From: CAWHMS01 sp963830495
Lineage (GTDB): Bacteria; Actinomycetota; Actinomycetes; Propionibacteriales; Nocardioidaceae
Length of the DNA: 64,000 nt
NCBI GenBank assembly: GCA_963830495.1
Contig: CAWHMS010000002.1
Span: 620,001 to 684,000, forward strand
Direction: 5' to 3'
Below the pieces are notes generated by a model. It did not search any database. It was not told the origin of the DNA and worked only from the letters and a program-made list of their open reading frames with translations. Positions 8,445 through 15,687 of the stretch are shown here, piece by piece. Position numbers and translations under genes: made by a program. How positions within the stretch are numbered: position 1 is the stretch's first letter; each line of letters opens with the position of its first letter.

Positions 8445-9616
8445 CCATCCGTGAAGACCGGCTGGGACGCGCTCTGCGAGCAGCGTTGCTGGACGAGGCG
8501 GAGCACATGCAGATCGACACCTTGGCCGCGGCCGACCGGCTGCAGCGCGAACTCGCTCCTGCGGTACGTCATCGGCGGCGGCGCCTCGCCACCGTCGTAG
8601 GCGGGGTGGCGACTGTTGCTGCCCTTGCGGCCGTGATCGTGGTGGCGAACCCCACCGAGGACGATTCCGCACCTGCACCGCCGGCGGACAACACCGCACC
8701 GCCGCCGCCAGCCACCGAGGTCGCCCAGCCGTTCTACTTCGACCTGACCACGGGTGAGATCACAGAGCTCGGGGCTGGTCCACTCGGCGACCTCCTGGAA
8801 AACGACCCATCCACGTCCTTCACCACGTACTACAGGCTGTCGCCGATTGGCGAGCAACTCGCCTGGTCGACCTGCGACAGGAGCAATGACAACGGGTGTT
8901 CGCCGACGGACAGGATGGGCTTGGCCAACCTCGACGGATCCGACATCAGCGCCTGGCGCCTTCCCGGCGGCCTAAACGGGTACAACCCGAGCTGGTCGGC
9001 CGACGGGACGAAGATCGTCTACCAGCTGAGGGACGTCGGCCGGGGCAGGGACGCCAAAGCATGGGACTTCGGCGGCCTCTACGTGCGCGACATCGCAACA
9101 GGTGAGGACACCCGGGTCATCGACTTCGGATTCGAGCCCACGGTGACCGGGGATTCCTGGTGGGTGACGCCGAGCTTCAGCCCTGACGGGCGACGGATCC
9201 TTTTCTCTTTGCCGAGAGATCCAGATGAGCCGGGGGTGACCCGGGACGTCTGGTCGGTGCCGGTGACCGGTGGTGAGCCGACCCTCGAGGTCCGGCAAGC
9301 AGACTACGCCCAATACCTGCTCGACGGCCGGATTGCGTTCGTCCCTGAGGGGGCGCAGAGCACACGCATCGTGGTCCTGGAGCGGGATGGTGCACGCCGT
9401 ACCCTGGCCGAGGCGGACCTGATCAATTCGGAGTTCCGTTCCTCCCCGGACGGCACCCGGATCGCATTCGAGGCCGCCGCCGACGGTGTTGACGACACCA
9501 CCAACTTCATCACCATCGTCGACGTGTCGACTGGTGAGGCATCGAGCGTCGTCGTCGGGGACTCGGCCGAGTGGGTCGACGACGACACGTTGTTGGTCAC
9601 ACCACCCGAGGAGTAA
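8441..9616 (+). CDS. Membrane-anchored PD40 beta-propeller protein, putative anti-sigma partner
   Basis: 391 residues: a short cytoplasmic N-terminus (1-45), one membrane segment near 48-67 (VVGGVATVAALAAVIVV), a Pro/Ala linker, then an extracytoplasmic TolB-like propeller. PD40 blades are visible as SWSADGTKIVYQ, SFSPDGRRILFS and RSSPDGTRIAFEA. It overlaps the sigma factor by four bases, the usual layout for a SigE-family factor and its membrane regulator. No zinc-binding anti-sigma motif is visible, so that role rests on context. If the sigma frameshift is real, this gene has lost its partner. Confidence 0.75.
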   Translation: MTIREDRLGRALRAALLDEAEHMQIDTLAAADRLQRELAPAVRHRRRRLATVVGGVATVAALAAVIVVANPTEDDSAPAPPADNTAPPPPATEVAQPFYFDLTTGEITELGAGPLGDLLENDPSTSFTTYYRLSPIGEQLAWSTCDRSNDNGCSPTDRMGLANLDGSDISAWRLPGGLNGYNPSWSADGTKIVYQLRDVGRGRDAKAWDFGGLYVRDIATGEDTRVIDFGFEPTVTGDSWWVTPSFSPDGRRILFSLPRDPDEPGVTRDVWSVPVTGGEPTLEVRQADYAQYLLDGRIAFVPEGAQSTRIVVLERDGARRTLAEADLINSEFRSSPDGTRIAFEAAADGVDDTTNFITIVDVSTGEASSVVVGDSAEWVDDDTLLVTPPEE

Positions 9617-9628
9617 CCCGCTGTCGCC

Positions 9629-10069
9629 CTACTCGGGCAGACCCGCGGTGACCAGGTCGGTGTACCAGGCGGCATCGACGAGTAACCGCTGGAACGCAGC
9701 CGGCAGCCACGGTACGACGTCGTCGGGGAGCGCCTCGACGTCGTACCACTCGACGGCGTCGCACTCGCTCACCGGCCGCGGCTCGCCGCGCCAGCGCCCG
9801 GCAGCGAAGTAGACATCCAAGCCGACGTAGTTCGGTTCGGCGTACCGGATCATCCCGATGGGGGCCAGGTCCGTCGTAGCGATCTCGACACCTATCTCCT
9901 CCCAGGTCTCGCGGGCGGCAGCGGCCGCAAGGCTCTCGTCGGGCTCGACGTGCCCGCCTGGTAGCCCCCACTCGCCGTTCGCGTACGAGACTCCCGCCCG
10001 TCGGGCGAGAAGCACTCGACCTTGCGCGCCCCGGAGGATCACGAAGGCGACCAGATGGAAGTCCGACAC
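9629..10069 (-). CDS. Nudix hydrolase
   Basis: About 146 residues with a complete Nudix box, GHVEPDESLAAAAARETWEE followed by IGV. The order VAFVILRGAQGRVLLARR then GEWGLPGGH resembles MutT/ADP-ribose type hydrolases; the substrate cannot be told. I prefer GTG 10069 over the upstream TTG 10099 because a GATACT hexamer lies six bases before it and the domain begins right after SDFHLVAFV. It is convergent with the propeller gene (12-nt gap) and divergent from the leader peptide. Confidence 0.85.
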   Translation of the reverse strand: MSDFHLVAFVILRGAQGRVLLARRAGVSYANGEWGLPGGHVEPDESLAAAAARETWEEIGVEIATTDLAPIGMIRYAEPNYVGLDVYFAAGRWRGEPRPVSECDAVEWYDVEALPDDVVPWLPAAFQRLLVDAAWYTDLVTAGLPE

Positions 10070-10160
10070 GTCGGCAGTATCGCCCACGCGCTCGATCAAC
10101 TCGTAGTGAGACTCGATCTCATTCTGCGGAAAGCCGGTCCGAGCGGTGGAGGGTCGCGCG

Positions 10161-10166
10161 TACTGT
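10161..10166 (+). promoter_or_regulatory. -10 box of the leader peptide/cysA2 transcript (leaderless)
   Basis: TACTGT seven bases before the GTG of the 26-codon leader ORF. The spacing puts transcription start at or next to the GTG, so the leader would be read from a leaderless mRNA. Confidence 0.6.
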
Positions 10167-10173
10167 TGGGGGC

Positions 10174-10254
10174 GTGAAGTCGACGTACCTCACCCGACGG
10201 CGAGCGGTGGATCACTGCCACACCGCGGCAGCGCTGTGTCGAATGCCCCGCTAG
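10174..10254 (+). CDS. Putative leader peptide upstream of sulfur genes
   Basis: A 26-codon ORF starting GTG AAG TCG and ending TAG at 10252. The peptide has LTRRRAVDHCHTAAALCR at residues 6-23. This resembles the small 'putative leader peptides' of actinobacteria, which have an Arg-Arg, Val-Asp and Ala-Leu-Cys pattern and precede sulfur-assimilation genes. Cysteines are residues 15 and 22. It begins seven bases after a TACTGT box, so it is probably leaderless. The stop is 165 bases before cysA2. In mycobacteria leaderless Cys-rich uORFs attenuate downstream genes according to cysteine supply; the same role here is inference. Confidence 0.65.
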   Translation: MKSTYLTRRRAVDHCHTAAALCRMPR

Positions 10255-10279
10255 GGCAGCGCCGCGAGCACTCTTGCCC

Positions 10280-10312
10280 GGAGCCCCCCGGGCTCCACCT
10301 GTCGAGAACAGG
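10280..10312 (+). promoter_or_regulatory. Stem-loops between leader peptide and cysA2
   Basis: GGAGCCC-CCC-GGGCTCC (10280-10296) forms a strong 7-bp GC stem. CCTGT-cgaga-ACAGG (10298-10312) forms a second small stem. There is no T-run, so this is not a classic terminator. The structures could take part in attenuation or hide a Rho-loading region. The remaining leader to 10419 shows no gene. Confidence 0.45.
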
Positions 10313-10419
10313 CCTCGGACGTCTCAGTCCCGCAAGGGCGCGTTGCTCCACGATTCCGCTGTGGATCGCTCCCCATCAATCCCGCGTCGAGAGACGCACC
10401 AACTTTCTGGAGGACGCGC

Positions 10420-11271
10420 ATGAGCCGCGACGCCGTACTCGTCGACGCCGACTGGGTCGAGAGCCATCTCGGTGACGGGAGCTTCGTGCTTCTCGAGGTC
10501 GACGAAGACACCAGCGCCTACGACAAGGGCCACATCCGCACCGCTGTCAAGGTGCACTGGAAGGACGACCTGCAAGACCCCGTGCGCCGGGACTTCGTCA
10601 ACCGTGAGCAGTTCGAGGCGCTGGCCTCCCGCCTCGGCATCGGCAACGACGACACCGTCGTGCTGTACGGCGGCAACAACAACTGGTTCGCCGCCTACGC
10701 CTACTGGTACTTCAAGCTCTACGGGCACGACAAGCTGCTGCTGCTTGACGGCGGCCGCAAGAAGTGGGAGCTGGACTCGCGCGAGCTCACCGACGAGGTC
10801 CCGACGCCGACGCCGACGACGTACACGGCCCAGGAGCCGGACCTCACGATCCGCGCGTTTCGTGACGAGGTCGTCGCCGCGATCGGTGGCAAGAACCTCG
10901 TCGACGTCCGCTCTCCCGACGAGTACGCCGGCCGACTGCTGGCGCCCGCCCACCTGCCGCAGGAGTCGGCCCAGCGTGGTGGCCACGTGCCGACGGCGCT
11001 CAACGTGCCCTGGAGCAAGGCTGCCAACGACGACGGCACCTTCCGGTCCGATGACGAGCTGAAGCAGCTCTACTCCGATGCCGGCGTGGCCTTCGGCAGC
11101 AAGGACACGATTGCCTACTGCCGGATCGGCGAGCGCTCGGCGCACACCTGGTTCGTGCTGCACGAGATCCTCGACGAGCAGCAGGTGAAGAACTACGACG
11201 GCTCGTGGACCGAGTACGGCTCGCTCGTCGGCGTACCCGTGGCGCTCGGTGACGAACCCGGGGAGGCCTGA
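10420..11271 (+). CDS. cysA2: Thiosulfate sulfurtransferase (rhodanese), CysA2/SseA type
   Basis: 283 residues, two rhodanese domains. The C-terminal active-site loop is YCRIGERSAHTWFVL with catalytic Cys, matching the actinobacterial CysA2/SseA group rather than classic mammalian rhodanese. It moves sulfane sulfur from thiosulfate to an acceptor such as cyanide or a thiol in the cytoplasm. TTTCTGGAGGACGCGC precedes the ATG and supplies the ribosome binding site. The next gene, sseC, starts one base after the stop, as in mycobacterial cysA2-sseC2. The long leader with a Cys-containing uORF suggests control by sulfur supply. Confidence 0.92.
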   Translation: MSRDAVLVDADWVESHLGDGSFVLLEVDEDTSAYDKGHIRTAVKVHWKDDLQDPVRRDFVNREQFEALASRLGIGNDDTVVLYGGNNNWFAAYAYWYFKLYGHDKLLLLDGGRKKWELDSRELTDEVPTPTPTTYTAQEPDLTIRAFRDEVVAAIGGKNLVDVRSPDEYAGRLLAPAHLPQESAQRGGHVPTALNVPWSKAANDDGTFRSDDELKQLYSDAGVAFGSKDTIAYCRIGERSAHTWFVLHEILDEQQVKNYDGSWTEYGSLVGVPVALGDEPGEA

Positions 11272-11272
11272 C

Positions 11273-11569
11273 GTGTGCGGAGCCCAGCCCGGAGGCCCCA
11301 GCCTCGAGGGCGTGGACCTGACCACCCAGTCCATCATCCAGGGCGTCGTCGTCCGCAATGACGAGCCGGTGGGCAACGCTTACGTCCGCCTGCTCGACCG
11401 CACCGGCGAGTTCACGGCCGAGGTGCCCACCAGCGCAGCCGGCCACTTCCGGTTCTTCGCCGCGCCGGGGACCTGGACGCTGCGCACCCTGGCGCCGCGC
11501 ACCGAGCCGGTCGATGAGTCGGTGACGGCTGCGCTCGGGCACGTGGCCGACGTACGCATCGCGGTCTGA
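11273..11569 (+). CDS. sseC: SseC, DUF1416 protein
   Basis: 98-residue protein with a carboxypeptidase-regulatory-like beta-sandwich: GNAYVRLLDRTGEFTAEV and GHFRFFAAPGTWTLRTL are characteristic of DUF1416/SseC. Start GTG TGC GGA gives VCG, comparable to the MCSG start of mycobacterial SseC; GGGGAGG lies just upstream in the end of cysA2. It is always coupled to CysA2-type sulfurtransferases and linked to sulfur metabolism, but its biochemical role is unknown. Confidence 0.88.
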   Translation: MCGAQPGGPSLEGVDLTTQSIIQGVVVRNDEPVGNAYVRLLDRTGEFTAEVPTSAAGHFRFFAAPGTWTLRTLAPRTEPVDESVTAALGHVADVRIAV

Positions 11570-11607
11570 CGCCTAGTGGCAGGCGATGCGTGCGGCTCGA
11601 CGGCCCT

Positions 11608-11613
11608 TAGACT
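11608..11613 (+). promoter_or_regulatory. -10 box of the cupin gene (leaderless)
   Basis: TAGACT with six bases to the GTG at 11620. The same hexamer precedes the genes at 14625 and 15280. Confidence 0.6.
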
Positions 11614-11619
11614 TGCCTG

Positions 11620-11985
11620 GTGGCGATCCAGCGGGGCGAGCGGCCGTGGGGCTCTTACGAGGTGGTCGACGAAGGCCCGGGGTTCCAGGTCAAGCGGCTC
11701 TCCGTCCGACCCGGCCAGCGGCTGAGCTACCAGCGGCACTCCTCGCGTTCAGAGCACTGGTACGTCGTCAGCGGGCACGGGGTGGTCACGCTCGACGGGG
11801 CCGCTGTCGACGTCACGCCCGGTACGGCGGTCGACGTACCTGTCGGCATGGCCCATCGGGCGGAGTGCGTGGGCGACGACGACCTGGTGGTGATCGAGGT
11901 GCAGACCGGCTCGTACCTCGGCGAGGACGACATCGAGCGACTCGACGACGATTACGGCCGCGGCGCGAGCGCCGAGATCAGTTGA
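11620..11985 (+). CDS. Cupin protein, mannose-6-phosphate isomerase type II-like
   Basis: 121 residues forming one cupin barrel. RPWGSYEVVDEGPGFQVKRL and RLSYQRHSSRSEHWYVVSG match the C-terminal isomerase domain of ManC-type phosphomannose isomerases, with metal-binding His and Glu in the HSSRSEHW and PVGMAHRAE motifs. It probably isomerises mannose-6-phosphate and fructose-6-phosphate or a related sugar phosphate. No guanylyltransferase domain is attached. Its stop overlaps the 3' end of the convergent LCP gene by eight bases. Confidence 0.8.
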   Translation: MAIQRGERPWGSYEVVDEGPGFQVKRLSVRPGQRLSYQRHSSRSEHWYVVSGHGVVTLDGAAVDVTPGTAVDVPVGMAHRAECVGDDDLVVIEVQTGSYLGEDDIERLDDDYGRGASAEIS

Positions 11986-13132
11986 TCTCCTTCTCGCCCT
12001 CGAGCGTCTCCTGCGGATGCGCCTCGAGGTAGGACGCGATGTCGTCGGCCTTGATCGCGTCGAAGAGCTCCTTCGACTGCTTCTTCTTCAACTCGATGAT
12101 GCTCTGACCGTCGGCGCTGGTGGAGCAGCAGGAGTTCGGGATGGTCAGGAACTCGACATCCTCAGAGCGCAGATTGCGCATGGAGAGGGCGAGATCGCGG
12201 ATCTCACCGTTGTCCCAGGTGCTGTCGACGGTGAGGTAGCTGGTGATCACCTTGACGATGTTGCCGATCTTGATCACGTTGCCCCCGCTGGCGCTGGCGA
12301 GCAGCTCACCCATGGTCGCGCGGAGGAAGTTCTGCTGACGGGCGATGCGCCCGTAGTCGCCCTGCTTCTGACCGGGGATGTCGTAGCGGGTGCGGACGTA
12401 CTGCAGCGCGGGCTGGCCTTCGAGCTCCTGCCATCCCTGCTCCCAGGTGATCCGCTGGCTGGAGTCGTAGAAGGTCTCCGGGATGTACACGCGGACACCG
12501 CCGAGCGCCGTTGTCAGATCCTTGAAGCCCTTCCAGTCGATGACCGCCATGTGGTCGACCCGGATGCCGGTCAGGTCCTCGACCGTCTGGCGCGCGAGCG
12601 AGGGACCGCCGTACCCGAACGCGGCGTTGAGCTTGCCCCGTCCGTTGTCGTACGGGTAGCCCTCGATCTTCACCCAGGTGTCCCGGGGGATGGAGATCAG
12701 CTGCACGCCGTCGCGATCGGCCGGGATGTGCACGAGCATGACCGTGTCGCTGCGGTGCAGGAAGGGGGTCCACTCACCGTCCTCGAGGTCCTCGGCCACC
12801 GTCGGCGTCTGGGTGTCGCCGTTGTCTGCTCCGAGCAGCAGGATGTTGAGCGCACGCTCGTTCTCCGGCGGGGTGCCCTCGGGCGGCTGCTGGATCCCCA
12901 TCTCGACCCGGTCGATGTTGCCGAGCTGGCTGTTGAGCCAGTACGCGTAGCCGCCGGCGGACCCGACGATTACCAACATGACCGCGGCGATCGCGGTCAA
13001 GACCTTGTGCTGGACGAAGACGCTGATCCGACGCTTGTGCCGTCCTGTCGCCGCATCTGTGACGTCCGATGTCGTCGCGGCCGTAGACGCCTCCTCGGGG
13101 CGGTCGTCGGCAGACGTCGTGCTGTCAGTCAT
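11978..13132 (-). CDS. LytR-CpsA-Psr (LCP) family cell-wall ligase
   Basis: 384 residues: cytoplasmic N-terminus, one membrane segment at about 45-67, then an extracytoplasmic LCP domain. Signatures are RSDTVMLVHIPADRDGVQLI, SIPRDTWVKIEG, GGPSLARQTVEDLTGIRVDH and the Arg-rich YVRTRYD...DYGRIARQQNFL. LCP enzymes transfer polyprenyl-pyrophosphate-linked glycopolymers such as teichoic acid or arabinogalactan to peptidoglycan. It is monocistronic; the 151 bases upstream hold its promoter region but no convincing consensus. The polymer is unknown. Confidence 0.9.
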   Translation of the reverse strand: MTDSTTSADDRPEEASTAATTSDVTDAATGRHKRRISVFVQHKVLTAIAAVMLVIVGSAGGYAYWLNSQLGNIDRVEMGIQQPPEGTPPENERALNILLLGADNGDTQTPTVAEDLEDGEWTPFLHRSDTVMLVHIPADRDGVQLISIPRDTWVKIEGYPYDNGRGKLNAAFGYGGPSLARQTVEDLTGIRVDHMAVIDWKGFKDLTTALGGVRVYIPETFYDSSQRITWEQGWQELEGQPALQYVRTRYDIPGQKQGDYGRIARQQNFLRATMGELLASASGGNVIKIGNIVKVITSYLTVDSTWDNGEIRDLALSMRNLRSEDVEFLTIPNSCCSTSADGQSIIELKKKQSKELFDAIKADDIASYLEAHPQETLEGEKEIN

Positions 13133-13283
13133 GCGGCATCCAGTCGGCGTCGGGGTCGCGGTCGGCTCGGCTCGAGCCGCTTCCAGTGTGCCAACAATGC
13201 GCTATGCCTGGGAAATATCCGCAACAAACGGTAAGAAGGTTCAGGAATTCCTCAGCCTTGGGCGGTGTCACACATCTCGCTGG

Positions 13284-13709
13284 TCAGCCGTCGATGAGGA
13301 CGGTCATGGGGCCATCGTTGGTGGCGGAGACCTCCATCTGGGCGCCGAAAGCCCCGGTTGCCACCTCGGCCCCGAGGCTGCGTAGTGCGGCGCAGAAGTG
13401 GTCGTACAAGGGTTCCGACAACCGCGCGGGCGCTGCCGCGGCCCAGCTCGGGCGACGGCCCTTGCCGGTGTCGGCGTACAGGGTGAACTGGCTCACCACG
13501 AGCAGCGGAGCCCGCACGTCGGCGGCAGATCTCTCGTCGCGGAGGATGCGCAGGTGCCAGATCTTGGCGGCGAGCGCGGTGGCCCGCTCGACGGTGTCGC
13601 CGTGCGTGACTCCAAGCAGCACCAGCAGCCCGGGCTGCGCGAGAGCGCCGACGATCGTCCCGTCCACAGCGACGTACGCTTGAGAAACCCTCTGGACGAC
13701 GGCGCGCAT
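13284..13709 (-). CDS. dtd: D-aminoacyl-tRNA deacylase
   Basis: 141 residues, the usual Dtd length. MRAVVQRVSQAYVAVDG opens the protein; SQFTLYADTGKGRRPSW is the chirality-checking region and NDGPMTVLID the C-terminal Gly-Pro motif. It hydrolyses D-aminoacyl (notably D-Tyr) and Gly-mischarged tRNA. The neighbouring BKACE gene is divergent, with 62 bases between them. Confidence 0.95.
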   Translation of the reverse strand: MRAVVQRVSQAYVAVDGTIVGALAQPGLLVLLGVTHGDTVERATALAAKIWHLRILRDERSAADVRAPLLVVSQFTLYADTGKGRRPSWAAAAPARLSEPLYDHFCAALRSLGAEVATGAFGAQMEVSATNDGPMTVLIDG

Positions 13710-13771
13710 AGCGCAAGATCTCCTGTTCGGCTGGAGTGCAGCGGCAGCGGCGAGTCTGGCACGATGACGCC

Positions 13772-14614
13772 ATGACGGCTGCCCAGCACCCCACGACGCT
13801 GATCACGGTCGCCCCGACCGGGGCGGAGACGGCCAAGGCGGACTTTCCGGCGTTGCCCACGACGGTCGAGGAGTTGGTCGAGACTGCGGAGCGCTGCGAG
13901 GCTGCCGGCGCCGGCATGATCCACCTCCACATCCGCGACCGAGAGCATCGGCCCACCCTCGACATCGGGCTGCTGAGCGAGGCGGTGTCGGCCGTCCGGG
14001 AGCGTACGTCGCTCGTCGTGCAGCTCTCGACCGGGGGCTCGGTCCACGACCCCCTGGCCGACCGGCTGAAGGTCCTCGATGCGGAGCCGGACTCCTGCTC
14101 GCTCACCATGGGTACGACGAACTTCGGTGACGACGTCTTCTCCAACCCGTGGCCGTTCGTGTGCGAGCTCTACCAGCTCACCCAGGAGCGTGAAGTGGTG
14201 CCGGAGTTCGAGCTCTTCGATCTCGGCCAGGTCGCCGCGCTCGCCCGGTTGCTGGACGCTTACGGACCGCCGTTCGGTGGCCGGGTGCACTGTGATCTCG
14301 TGATGGGGGTGCCTGGGGGGATGCCGGGCACCGCTGATGCCCTGGTTGCGTCGGTGGCCACCATGCCTGATCAGGTGACCTCGTGGTCGGCGACAGGGAT
14401 CGGGCGTACGTCGCTCGCCGTCGCCTTCGCCGCGCTGTCCAAGGGGGGACATCTCCGGGTCGGGATGGAGGACACCCTGACCCTGGCCCGTGGCGTCAAG
14501 GTCACGCACAACGTCGAGCTGGTGCAGCGCGCGGCGCAGCTGGCTGAGCTCGCCCAGCGCCCCCCGATGAGCACCGCCGACGCGCGCGACCTGCTGCAGA
14601 CCAAGGCTCGCTAG
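13772..14614 (+). CDS. BKACE family beta-keto acid cleavage enzyme (DUF849)
   Basis: 280 residues, TIM-barrel, with the zinc His pair in GAGMIHLHIRD and later GVPGGMPGTADAL and GIGRTSLAVA motifs. The family condenses a beta-keto acid with acetyl-CoA to give acetoacetate plus a CoA ester, as in lysine fermentation or carnitine breakdown. The substrate cannot be told and no pathway genes are adjacent. ATG 13772 is chosen over the upstream in-frame start; a CACGAT hexamer lies six bases before it. Confidence 0.85.
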   Translation: MTAAQHPTTLITVAPTGAETAKADFPALPTTVEELVETAERCEAAGAGMIHLHIRDREHRPTLDIGLLSEAVSAVRERTSLVVQLSTGGSVHDPLADRLKVLDAEPDSCSLTMGTTNFGDDVFSNPWPFVCELYQLTQEREVVPEFELFDLGQVAALARLLDAYGPPFGGRVHCDLVMGVPGGMPGTADALVASVATMPDQVTSWSATGIGRTSLAVAFAALSKGGHLRVGMEDTLTLARGVKVTHNVELVQRAAQLAELAQRPPMSTADARDLLQTKAR

Positions 14615-14617
14615 ACT
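14612..14617 (+). promoter_or_regulatory. -10 box of the 32-residue membrane peptide (leaderless)
   Basis: TAGACT with seven bases to the GTG at 14625; it overlaps the stop codon of the BKACE gene. Confidence 0.55.
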
Positions 14618-14624
14618 CCGCGTC

Positions 14625-14723
14625 GTGGAAGCCTTCTACATCAGTCTGCTGGTCGTGATCGGGCTGGTGGTCACGTGGTTCGCCGGGTACGTCGTCTACA
14701 AGCTCTTCCAGGGTCAGCGTTGA
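14625..14723 (+). CDS. Small single-span membrane protein
   Basis: A 32-codon ORF starting GTG GAA GCC and ending TGA at 14721. A hydrophobic segment covers about residues 5-25 (ISLLVVIGLVVTWFAGYVV), followed by a short basic tail ending QGQR. The reading frame, strong hydrophobicity, GC3 bias and the TAGACT box seven bases upstream make it likely to be expressed. It lies between the BKACE and nitrobindin genes on the same strand, 19 bases before the latter. I do not recognise a family. Confidence 0.6.
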   Translation: MEAFYISLLVVIGLVVTWFAGYVVYKLFQGQR

Positions 14724-14742
14724 GGCGCTGAGGTCACGACCG

Positions 14743-15240
14743 ATGCCTTTCCAGATCCCCGACGACCTGCACCCGGAGCTGATGCCGCTGGCGTTCCTGC
14801 TCGGCCACTGGCAGGGCAACGGACACGGCGACTACCCCACCATCGACGCCTTCGAGTTCGGCCAGGAGATCGCCTTCACCCATGACGGTCGACCGTTCCT
14901 GCACTATCTGAGCCGCACCTGGCTGGTCGACTCCGAGGGGCAGCCCGGTCGGCCGCTCGCCCTGGAGACGGGCTTCGTCCGTCCCCGCCCGGACGGCGAG
15001 GTCGAATGGCTGTTGACGCACCCGACCGGTTTCGTTGAGATCTACTACGGCTCCGTCGACGGGGCCAAGCTCGAGCTCACCGCTGATGCCATCGCACGGA
15101 CAGCCTCCGCCAAGGAGTACACCGGCGGACACCGCCTCTACGGACTCGTCGAGGGAGATCTGCTCTGGACTTTCGACATGGCAGCCGTCGAGCAGCCGCT
15201 CCAGCCGCACATCTGGGCTCGCCTGCAGCGCGCCTCCTGA
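14743..15240 (+). CDS. Nitrobindin-like heme-binding protein (FABP/THAP4 family)
   Basis: 165 residues forming a ten-strand barrel. FLLGHWQGNGHGDYPTI near the N-terminus and HIWARLQR at the C-terminus are family signatures; the latter His would be the heme ligand. Nitrobindins bind ferric heme and isomerise peroxynitrite to nitrate, protecting against reactive nitrogen. It is followed by a Fur regulator. Function is from family knowledge only. Confidence 0.88.
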   Translation: MPFQIPDDLHPELMPLAFLLGHWQGNGHGDYPTIDAFEFGQEIAFTHDGRPFLHYLSRTWLVDSEGQPGRPLALETGFVRPRPDGEVEWLLTHPTGFVEIYYGSVDGAKLELTADAIARTASAKEYTGGHRLYGLVEGDLLWTFDMAAVEQPLQPHIWARLQRAS

Positions 15241-15266
15241 CCAGCGGTCGGGGCCAGGCGCCACCG

Positions 15267-15272
15267 TAGACT
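15267..15272 (+). promoter_or_regulatory. -10 box of the Fur-family gene (leaderless)
   Basis: TAGACT with seven bases to the GTG at 15280; no ribosome binding site is seen. Confidence 0.6.
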
Positions 15273-15279
15273 GGCAGGT

Positions 15280-15687
15280 GTGGATCTCCAGGAGCAGCTG
15301 CGCTCGCGTGGCTACCGGCTCACCCCGCAGCGCGAGCTGGTGCTCGAGGCGGTGACCGAGCTCGGGCACGCGACGCCGGAAGAGGCGCTGACCTGGATCC
15401 ACGGCAGGTCCTCCAGCGTGAACATCTCGACCGTGTACCGGACCCTGGAGCTGCTCGAGGAGCTCGGGCTGGTGCGGCACGCGCACCTCAGCCACGGTGC
15501 TCCGACGTACCATGCTGCGACCGAGGCCGAGCACGTGCACCTGGTCTGCCGCGGCTGCGAGGCGGTGCTGGAGCTGGATCCGACGGCGGTGGCGCCCATG
15601 GTGGCCTCGCTCGAGCAGGAGCACGGCTTCCACGCCGACGTCGGTCATCTGACCGTGTTCGGCGTGTGCCGGGAGTGTGCCCGATGA
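15280..15687 (+). CDS. Fur family metal-responsive repressor
   Basis: 135 residues. The winged-helix domain has RLTPQRELVLEAV and SSVNISTVYRTLELLEELG. The dimerisation domain has a structural zinc site with C90, C93, C130 and C133, and HVHLVCRGC for the regulatory metal. Fur proteins repress iron, zinc or peroxide-stress genes when metal-bound. Whether this is Fur or Zur cannot be settled, and no target genes are adjacent. It overlaps the ygfZ-like gene by four bases (ATGA), so the two are coupled. Confidence 0.9.
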   Translation: MDLQEQLRSRGYRLTPQRELVLEAVTELGHATPEEALTWIHGRSSSVNISTVYRTLELLEELGLVRHAHLSHGAPTYHAATEAEHVHLVCRGCEAVLELDPTAVAPMVASLEQEHGFHADVGHLTVFGVCRECAR

